From Thermoanaerobacterium sp. (lineage in GTDB: Bacteria > Bacillota > Thermoanaerobacteria > Thermoanaerobacterales > Thermoanaerobacteraceae), in assembly GCA_029960905.1 (NCBI GenBank), contig JASBVU010000026.1:1-11153 (forward strand): DNA of 11,153 nucleotides. Reading direction: 5' to 3'. The notes below the pieces were generated by a model. The model saw nothing but the letters and a program-made list of their open reading frames with translations, searched no databases and had not been told where the DNA came from. The translations under genes were made by a program, and so were the position numbers. Shown in pieces: positions 6,763 to 11,153 of the stretch; the first letter of the stretch is position 1, and the number at the start of each line of letters is the position of its first letter.

Positions 6763-7320
6763 ATGATGTATTTAAAGAAAAAATCTATAGCGATAGCATC
6801 ATTGGTTTTGCTTATAGCGATAGCTTTTGTAATCAATTATAATTATCAAAACGGAATCAATAAAAATGCTTCAAGCAAAAGCAGTTTAAATTCGCAATTG
6901 ATGGATAATAGCAAGGTTTCGAATTCTTCATCTACAAATGAGCAGTCTGAAGCAGCAACGGCACTATCTAGTGGATTGTTTGCTTCATATAGGCAGGACA
7001 GAGATATTAATAGAAGCCGTAGTTTAGAAGCTTTGCAAGAAATAGTCAATAATAAGAATACAAGCCAGGAAACTCGGGATGAAGCGCAAAAACAAATTAT
7101 CAAGTTGACAGAGACGAATCAGAAAGAATTGATATTAGAAAATTTGATTAAGGCGAAAAGATTTCAGGATGCTATAGTTTTAATTGACAACAATACTGCT
7201 AATGTCATAGTGCAAGCTGATAAGTTATCAGCACAGGAAGTTGCAAAAATACAAGATGTTGTATCACAGCAAACAGGTTTTCCTCTTGATAACATAAAAA
7301 TAATGAATAGAATGAATTAG
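6763..7320 (+). CDS. spoIIIAH: stage III sporulation protein AH, SpoIIQ partner
   Basis: The mother-cell channel protein that, in studied species, binds SpoIIQ from the forespore across the intermembrane space. The 185-aa protein has a lysine-rich start, one transmembrane helix (about 8-25), a low-complexity Ser/Asn/Lys linker (about 30-62) and a YscJ/FliF-like ring-building domain (about 75-182, ending TGFPLDNIKIM). It is shorter than in B. subtilis (about 218 aa), mainly in the linker. Starts at ATG 6763 or ATG 6766 are both possible; AGGAGGT (6749-6755) is 7 or 10 nt away. A 12-bp direct repeat, TATAGCGATAGC (6786-6797 and 6813-6824), encodes Ile-Ala repeats of the helix. No terminator is seen after the gene. 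spoIIQ is not in the window. Confidence 0.95.
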   Translation: MMYLKKKSIAIASLVLLIAIAFVINYNYQNGINKNASSKSSLNSQLMDNSKVSNSSSTNEQSEAATALSSGLFASYRQDRDINRSRSLEALQEIVNNKNTSQETRDEAQKQIIKLTETNQKELILENLIKAKRFQDAIVLIDNNTANVIVQADKLSAQEVAKIQDVVSQQTGFPLDNIKIMNRMN

Positions 7321-7326
7321 TCATAA

Positions 7327-7355
7327 TTGTAAAATATTTGATTGTCTGATATAAT
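7327..7355 (+). promoter_or_regulatory. probable sigma-A promoter of the yqhY-nusB-folD-xse-ispA unit
   Basis: TTGTAA (7327-7332, 4 of 6 to TTGACA), an exact 17-nt spacer and TATAAT (7350-7355), preceded by TG one base upstream (extended -10, TGATATAAT). It lies just behind spoIIIAH and 23 bp before the yqhY ATG. It would let the housekeeping genes be expressed in vegetative cells independently of the sporulation operon. Confidence 0.75.
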
Positions 7356-7378
7356 ATCTATTGAAAGGAAGTGTTATT

Positions 7379-7774
7379 ATGGAGGAAAATATAAGCCAAG
7401 AGCTTGAATTTGGAACGATTAAAATATCTGATGATGTTGTTGCCGTTATAGCGGGGTTAGCTGCTACGGAAGTTCCTGGTGTTGCAGGAATGAGTGGTGG
7501 AGTTGTTAATGGAATAACTGAAATGTTGGGCCGGAAGAACTTATCAAAAGGTGTGAAAGTCCAAGTTGGTGAAAAAGAAGCGGCTGTTGATTTGTATATC
7601 GTAGTTGACTATGGTGTGAGAATACCTGAAATAGCTTGGAATGTCCAAGAAAATGTTAAAAAGGCGATAGAAACAATGACAGGACTTAAGGCGGTAGAAG
7701 TAAACATACATGTTCAAGGAGTAAATATGGAAAAAGAACAAAAATCTAAAGAACCCCCAAAAGAAAATAAATGA
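7379..7774 (+). CDS. yqhY: Asp23/Gls24 family (DUF322) protein, YqhY ortholog by position
   Basis: A 131-aa soluble Asp23-family protein. Family hallmarks seen are GTIKISDDVVAVIAG (12-26), the loop TEVPGVAGMSGG (30-41), VDLYIVVDYGVRIPEIA (70-86) and VNIHVQGV (108-115), followed by a charged Lys/Glu tail. In B. subtilis YqhY is linked genetically to control of acetyl-CoA carboxylase and sits after accBC; here accBC are absent and it directly follows spoIIIAH. The identification as YqhY rather than another Asp23 paralog (YloU, AmaP-linked) rests on the following nusB-folD order. A TTG at 7361 would add six residues, but it overlaps the ribosome site; ATG 7379 is 7 nt after AAGGAAG (7365-7371). 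Confidence 0.9.
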   Translation: MEENISQELEFGTIKISDDVVAVIAGLAATEVPGVAGMSGGVVNGITEMLGRKNLSKGVKVQVGEKEAAVDLYIVVDYGVRIPEIAWNVQENVKKAIETMTGLKAVEVNIHVQGVNMEKEQKSKEPPKENK

Positions 7775-7780
7775 TATTTA

Positions 7781-7802
7781 AACCCTCTTAATGCAGAGGG
7801 TT
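7781..7802 (+). terminator. hairpin with weak T tract between yqhY and nusB (possible partial terminator)
   Basis: A perfect 8-bp stem AACCCTCT/AGAGGGTT (7781-7788 with 7795-7802) around the 6-nt loop TAATGC, followed by TTAATTTTAA rather than a clean T run. It starts 6 bp after the yqhY stop. It may partly terminate transcription, stabilise the yqhY mRNA end or mark processing. No convincing separate promoter for nusB was found in 7803-7856, so readthrough is expected. Confidence 0.55.
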
Positions 7803-7854
7803 AATTTTAATGGATAAAATGAAATTAACAAATTACAATTAGAGGAGTTGAAAA

Positions 7855-7860
7855 ATGTGA
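7855..7860 (+). other. ATG-TGA start-stop pair overlapping the nusB GTG start
   Basis: The sequence ATGTGA gives an ATG (7855) followed directly by TGA, out of frame with and overlapping the in-frame GTG start of nusB (7857). AGAGGAG (7841-7847) is 7 nt from the ATG and 9 nt from the GTG, so both could be used. Initiation at the ATG would stop at once. A damping effect on NusB synthesis is possible but untested. Confidence 0.3.
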
Positions 7861-8276
7861 ATAGAACTCAAGCTCGAGAATGGTTAGTAAAACTATTGTA
7901 TCAATACGATGTATCAAAGTCTGAGCCTTCTGAAATTTTTAATAAATTTCTTGATGATAACGATCCTGGAGATGAAAAAGATTATATAGAAAATACATTT
8001 TTCGGGGTAATTAAAAATGTTGATAATATTGATGAAAAGATTAAAAAGTACCTTAAGAATTGGGATATTAATAGAATAGTGAAGATTGATTTAGCAATAA
8101 TGCGGTGCAGTTTCTACGAAATACTATATTCTACTGACATACCAAGTAGTGTTTCTATTAATGAAGCAGTGGAAATCGCCAAGAAATACAGTACAGAAAA
8201 ATCGCCAGCTTTTATAAATGGAATTTTAGGAAATTTAGTAAGGGATATTATAGATGGTGATGCAAATGGTGATTGA
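7857..8276 (+). CDS. nusB: transcription antitermination factor NusB
   Basis: NusB binds boxA RNA with NusE (ribosomal protein S10) and supports antitermination of rRNA operons. The 139-aa all-helical protein is of usual length. It shows the N-terminal RNA-binding ARxxxxxLLYQ pattern (AREWLVKLLYQ, residues 6-16) and the C-terminal family blocks: a run of WDINRI, KIDLAIMR and SFYEIL (69-90), then SSVSINEAVEIAKKYS and SPAFINGILGNL (97-126). A TTG at 7848 abuts the ribosome site with no spacing, so GTG 7857 is chosen; it is preceded by AGAGGAG with 9-nt spacing. The 3' end overlaps folD by 23 bp (or 11 if folD starts at 8266). Confidence 0.95.
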   Translation: MNRTQAREWLVKLLYQYDVSKSEPSEIFNKFLDDNDPGDEKDYIENTFFGVIKNVDNIDEKIKKYLKNWDINRIVKIDLAIMRCSFYEILYSTDIPSSVSINEAVEIAKKYSTEKSPAFINGILGNLVRDIIDGDANGD

Positions 8277-9114
8277 TGGTAAGAATATTGCGAAATCAAT
8301 CAGAGAAAAAGTAAAGTCTGAGATAAATGAGAAAAATTATCACCCTAAGCTTGCGATCCTTGTCGCCGGAAATGACGATGCTTCATTGATATATGCAAAT
8401 ACTAAGCTTAAAGCTTGTGCAAATGTGGGTATTGATGCAACTACATATTTTTTTACTGATGATGAGGAAAATAAATTCTTAGAAAAATTAAATGAGCTGA
8501 ATACAGATGATAGTGTTCACGGTATAATGATAGAAATGCCTCTTCCAAAATCATATAATGCACAAAGAATTTATGATCTTATTAATCCTATAAAGGATGT
8601 AGATTGCATTTCAACGTACAATATGGGACGTTTATTTTCTGGTAATCCTCTCTATTTGCCGTGTACACCTTATGCAATCTTGACGATTTTAAAAAGCTTG
8701 GATGTTGATTACACTGGAAAACATGCTGTTGTTATTGGAAGAAGCAACATATTGGGAAAACCAGTTGCTAAGTTGATGCTGGATCTTGATATGACGGTTA
8801 CCCAATGTCATTCTAAAACATTGAATTTAGGAGAATATACTAAATCGGCTGATGTGTTAGTATTAGCAGTAGGAAAGAGAAATCTTGTAAATGGCGATAT
8901 GGTAAGAAATGGTGCTATATTAATTGATGCCGGAATAAATGAATACAATGGAGAAATATACGGTGACTGTGATTTTAAAAGTGTTGCAGGTTTATGCAGC
9001 TATATAACACCTGTTCCTGGCGGAGTTGGCCCTGTGACGACGTCTATTGTTTTGTCAAATACATTGGAGGCATATAAAAATGTTATTAAAAACTCTCACG
9101 GTAAAACAAGTTAA
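8254..9114 (+). CDS. folD: bifunctional methylenetetrahydrofolate dehydrogenase / methenyltetrahydrofolate cyclohydrolase, divergent active site
   Basis: A cytosolic one-carbon enzyme converting 5,10-methylene-THF to 10-formyl-THF via methenyl-THF. The protein has up to 286 aa. Family motifs are clear: SLIYANTKLKA (44-54, with Y47 and the catalytic lysine K51), PLP (96-98), KDVD (114-117), NMGRL (123-127), the nucleotide-binding GRSNILGKP (162-170) and PGGVGPVTT (255-263). Two positions are unusual: E94 where most FolD proteins have Gln (QLPLP), and C118 where most have Gly after the catalytic Asp D117 (E. coli Q98 and G122 by my alignment). Each is one base from the common codon. Dehydrogenase function seems likely; cyclohydrolase efficiency is uncertain. 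ATG 8254 has AAGGGA 8 nt upstream; ATG 8266 (MVIDGK) fits other FolD N-termini and is a real alternative. Confidence 0.94.
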   Translation: MVMQMVIDGKNIAKSIREKVKSEINEKNYHPKLAILVAGNDDASLIYANTKLKACANVGIDATTYFFTDDEENKFLEKLNELNTDDSVHGIMIEMPLPKSYNAQRIYDLINPIKDVDCISTYNMGRLFSGNPLYLPCTPYAILTILKSLDVDYTGKHAVVIGRSNILGKPVAKLMLDLDMTVTQCHSKTLNLGEYTKSADVLVLAVGKRNLVNGDMVRNGAILIDAGINEYNGEIYGDCDFKSVAGLCSYITPVPGGVGPVTTSIVLSNTLEAYKNVIKNSHGKTS

Positions 9115-10297
9115 TGATTATTTAAAAAATGTAGTTGCAGGTGATATAATATTAAAACATGTAATGGTAAAAGGCGAAATATCGAATTTGCATTTTAGAG
9201 GACAAGCACTGTATTTTACGTTAGTCGATGAGTATTCTTCTTTAAAATGCGTTGTTTTTGAAGATTATATTGATGACATAAATGTAGAAGTAAAAAATGG
9301 CATGTCTGTAATTGTAACAGGTAGAGTTTACGTTTATGAGAAGAATAGTTCATTTCAATTACATGTTTTTAATATTGAAGTTGAGGGATTAGGCTCTCTT
9401 TTTTTATCTTTTGAAAAATTAAAACAAAAGCTTAAAAATGAAGGTTTGTTTGATACAAATAAGAAAAAGAATCTTCCTAAAAACCCACAAAAAGTTGCAG
9501 TGATTACATCACCTTCAGGTGCGGCTGTTCACGATATTATAAATATTTTGAGGCGAAGAAAGCCGTCGATAGACATCATGGTGGTTCCGATCTTAGTTCA
9601 AGGGGATAAAGCTTCATCAGAAATTGTAGAAGCTATTGTAAAAGTGAATAGAAGAAGTGATATTGATTTGATTATTTTAGGCAGAGGTGGCGGGTCATTT
9701 GAAGATCTTTATCCTTTTAATGAGGAGATAGTAGCAAGAGCCATTTATAATTCACAAATACCTGTAATATCTGCTGTAGGGCATGAAACTGATTTTACGA
9801 TAGCTGATTTTGTTGCGGATTTAAGAGCACCAACGCCATCTGCAGCAGCGGAATTGGCTGTAACTGATGTCAATTTTTATAACGAAAAAATTAAAAATTA
9901 TGAAAGAAGTTTATATCGTTATATGTTGTCAATAATTGATAAAAAGAGGCATCGCCTTGACAATCTAAAGAAGTTGATAATAAGCAAGAACCCAATTATC
10001 AAAAATAAACAGATGAAAGAACGCTTAGACACCTTAAATAGAATTATGGAAGACAGCATTTATAAAATATTAAGAGACAAAGAACTTCAATATGTAAGTC
10101 TTATAGAGAAATTAAATGCTTTAAGTCCGCTGAATGTCTTAAAGCGAGGATACACAATGACGATGGACAAAGACAAAATTAATTTAGTCACAAAAGCTAA
10201 AAATATTTCAGCAAATGATAGAATATATCTTTTATTTGAAGATGGCGAAGCACTTTGTACTGTCAATGAGGTGAGAGAATATGAACGAGAATATTGA
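9080..10297 (+). CDS. xseA: exodeoxyribonuclease VII large subunit
   Basis: The catalytic subunit of exonuclease VII, which degrades single-stranded DNA to acid-soluble oligonucleotides. The 405-aa protein has an N-terminal OB fold (about 5-101, with [19 protein letters not shown] at 30-48), a catalytic domain (about 135-260) with [11 protein letters not shown] (142-152), [10 protein letters not shown] (201-210), [11 protein letters not shown] (233-243) and [13 protein letters not shown] (248-260), and a long helical region (about 265-365) expected to bind XseB copies. The C-terminal segment, with LNVLKRGYT, is present. The length suits clostridial members (E. coli about 456 aa). ATG 9080 is 9 nt after TTGGAGG (9064-9070); an upstream in-frame ATG at 9047 lacks support and lies deeper in folD. 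It overlaps folD by 35 bp, implying coupled translation. Confidence 0.96.
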   Translation: MLLKTLTVKQVNDYLKNVVAGDIILKHVMVKGEISNLHFRGQALYFTLVDEYSSLKCVVFEDYIDDINVEVKNGMSVIVTGRVYVYEKNSSFQLHVFNIEVEGLGSLFLSFEKLKQKLKNEGLFDTNKKKNLPKNPQKVAVITSPSGAAVHDIINILRRRKPSIDIMVVPILVQGDKASSEIVEAIVKVNRRSDIDLIILGRGGGSFEDLYPFNEEIVARAIYNSQIPVISAVGHETDFTIADFVADLRAPTPSAAAELAVTDVNFYNEKIKNYERSLYRYMLSIIDKKRHRLDNLKKLIISKNPIIKNKQMKERLDTLNRIMEDSIYKILRDKELQYVSLIEKLNALSPLNVLKRGYTMTMDKDKINLVTKAKNISANDRIYLLFEDGEALCTVNEVREYEREY

Positions 10298-10511
10298 TTT
10301 TGAAAAGAGTATGGACAAGTTAGATGATATTGTAAAAAAATTAGAAAATGGTAATCTATCTCTAGAGGAATCTTTTAAATTATTTAAAGAAGGTCTAGCA
10401 TTATCTCAGAAACTGAATAAGGCGTTAAATGATATTGAAGGTAAGATAACAATGCTTATTAATGAAAATGAAGAAATACCATTTAATTTTGAGGAGGACA
10501 AAGATGTTTGA
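10281..10511 (+). CDS. xseB: exodeoxyribonuclease VII small subunit
   Basis: The small helical subunit; several copies bind each XseA. The 76-aa length is usual. The family core is clear: [19 protein letters not shown] (6-24), then [24 protein letters not shown] (26-49), giving the two-helix hairpin, with a short acidic tail. ATG 10281 overlaps xseA by 17 bp and has GAGGTGAG at 10268-10275, spacing 5. The 3' end overlaps ispA by 8 bp. Coupled translation probably helps set subunit balance, an inference from the overlap. Confidence 0.96.
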   Translation: MNENIDFEKSMDKLDDIVKKLENGNLSLEESFKLFKEGLALSQKLNKALNDIEGKITMLINENEEIPFNFEEDKDV

Positions 10512-11153
10512 TGACATTCTTAGGGAAAAAATAGAATATATTAATAAAGGGTTAAATGAATTTTTATCAGTGACCGACAGACCAGAAGTCCTGTTTGAAG
10601 CAATGAGATACAGCGTTTTTGCTGGTGGGAAAAGACTTCGTCCTGTACTTTGTATATCTGCTTGTGAGCTAGTGGGTGGGAGTAAAGAAGACGCTCTGCC
10701 GGTTGCGTGTGCAATAGAATTTATACATACTTATTCATTAATCCATGATGATTTGCCAGCAATGGATAATGATGATTTAAGGCGTGGTAAACCTACAAAT
10801 CATAAAGTATATGGTGAGGCGATTGCAATTCTTGCTGGTGATGCTTTGCTAAATTATGGATTTGAGGTGTTGATACATCAAGCATTAAACTCGTCTAAAA
10901 GCCAAAACATTTTAAAGGCTGCCGACGAAATTGCTCGCGCGGCAGGATGTCGTGGAATGATAGCGGGTCAAGTTGTAGATTTACTATCAGAAAACAAGGA
11001 AATTGGCGAATATGATTTGAAATTTATGCATGATCATAAAACAGGTGCTTTAATAAGAGCCTCAATTTTAGCAGGAGCGATAATGGGTGGTGCAGATGCT
11101 GCTACTTTAAAAAAATTGAGCAGTTATGCAGAATATTTAGGATTTGCATTTCA
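10504..11153 (+). CDS. ispA: (2E,6E)-farnesyl diphosphate synthase / polyprenyl synthetase, partial at the window end
   Basis: The first 216 codons of a trans-isoprenyl diphosphate synthase that condenses isopentenyl diphosphate with allylic diphosphates. Visible motifs are GGKRLRP (41-47), the first Asp-rich motif [10 protein letters not shown] (82-91, with the two-residue insertion DDxxxxD typical of bacterial short-chain enzymes) and DHKTGALI (177-184). Y77 lies five residues before the first Asp, the position where an aromatic residue limits product length in bacterial FPP synthases, so FPP is the likely product. The window ends just before the second Asp-rich motif (DDxxD). ATG 10504 overlaps the xseB stop by 8 bp and has GAGGAGG (10491-10497) with 6-nt spacing. 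In B. subtilis the same order nusB-folD-xseA-xseB-ispA leads to dxs, which is expected next. Confidence 0.95.
   Translation, partial: MFDDILREKIEYINKGLNEFLSVTDRPEVLFEAMRYSVFAGGKRLRPVLCISACELVGGSKEDALPVACAIEFIHTYSLIHDDLPAMDNDDLRRGKPTNHKVYGEAIAILAGDALLNYGFEVLIHQALNSSKSQNILKAADEIARAAGCRGMIAGQVVDLLSENKEIGEYDLKFMHDHKTGALIRASILAGAIMGGADAATLKKLSSYAEYLGFAF

Noticed and set aside
6786..6824. 12-bp direct repeat TATAGCGATAGC, two copies 27 bp apart in spoIIIAH
   Set aside because: In-frame and encodes Ile-Ala repeats of the transmembrane helix; a coding explanation is sufficient.
6846..7103. 85-codon - strand open frame opposite spoIIIAH
   Set aside because: Shadow of the Ser/Asn-rich linker of spoIIIAH; rich in Leu, Ser and Cys without any domain pattern.
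7803..7856. Possible separate promoter for nusB (TAAAAT at 7815, TACAAT at 7834)
   Set aside because: No acceptable -35 hexamer at 16-18 nt upstream of either; AT-rich chance matches.
1..11153. Mobile elements, CRISPR arrays, tRNA/rRNA genes, riboswitches
   Set aside because: Gaps between genes are all under 115 bp, and none carries the repeats, terminal inverted repeats, transposase or conserved RNA motifs needed.

Overview
The window looks like a chromosomal segment of an AT-rich, endospore-forming, low-GC Gram-positive bacterium. The complete eight-gene spoIIIA operon makes an endospore former near certain. The A/T-rich codon use, frequent TTG/GTG starts with strong Shine-Dalgarno sites and clostridial-style gene content suggest the class Clostridia, possibly the Thermoanaerobacterium/Thermoanaerobacter group; the genus is an inference. 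All genes lie on the + strand, and no mobile element, CRISPR array, tRNA or rRNA was seen.

Region 1 (1-2184): the probable last codons of aroQ, an M24B Xaa-Pro aminopeptidase, elongation factor P (efp), and a small acidic zinc-ribbon protein of unknown function. A strong intrinsic terminator (2146-2184) closes this unit. A proline-specific peptidase beside EF-P, which relieves ribosome stalling at proline runs, is a neighbourhood also found in Bacillus subtilis.

Region 2 (2186-7320): a candidate sigma-E promoter followed by spoIIIAA-AB-AC-AD-AE-AF-AG-AH. These encode the mother-cell part of the channel (feeding tube) joining mother cell and forespore during engulfment: an ATPase, a GspF-like protein, small membrane proteins, a polytopic protein and three ring-building proteins. 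Several genes have an in-frame upstream start that extends them artificially; I chose starts by ribosome-binding-site spacing and remembered family N-termini.

Region 3 (7327-11153): a good sigma-A promoter, then an Asp23-family gene (yqhY), a hairpin with a weak T tract, and a tightly overlapping housekeeping run of nusB, folD, xseA, xseB and ispA (cut by the window end just before its second Asp-rich motif). In B. subtilis accB and accC lie between spoIIIAH and yqhY; here they are absent and only a 58-bp gap with a promoter remains.

Most of the window is a conserved, well-known neighbourhood. The points most worth a second look are the uncharacterised acidic zinc-ribbon protein, the FolD active-site substitutions (Glu where Gln is usual, Cys after the catalytic Asp), yqhY surviving without accBC, and three ATG-stop pairs sitting directly at start sites (before the zinc-ribbon gene, spoIIIAA and nusB). 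I found no clear sign of an entirely new multi-gene system.
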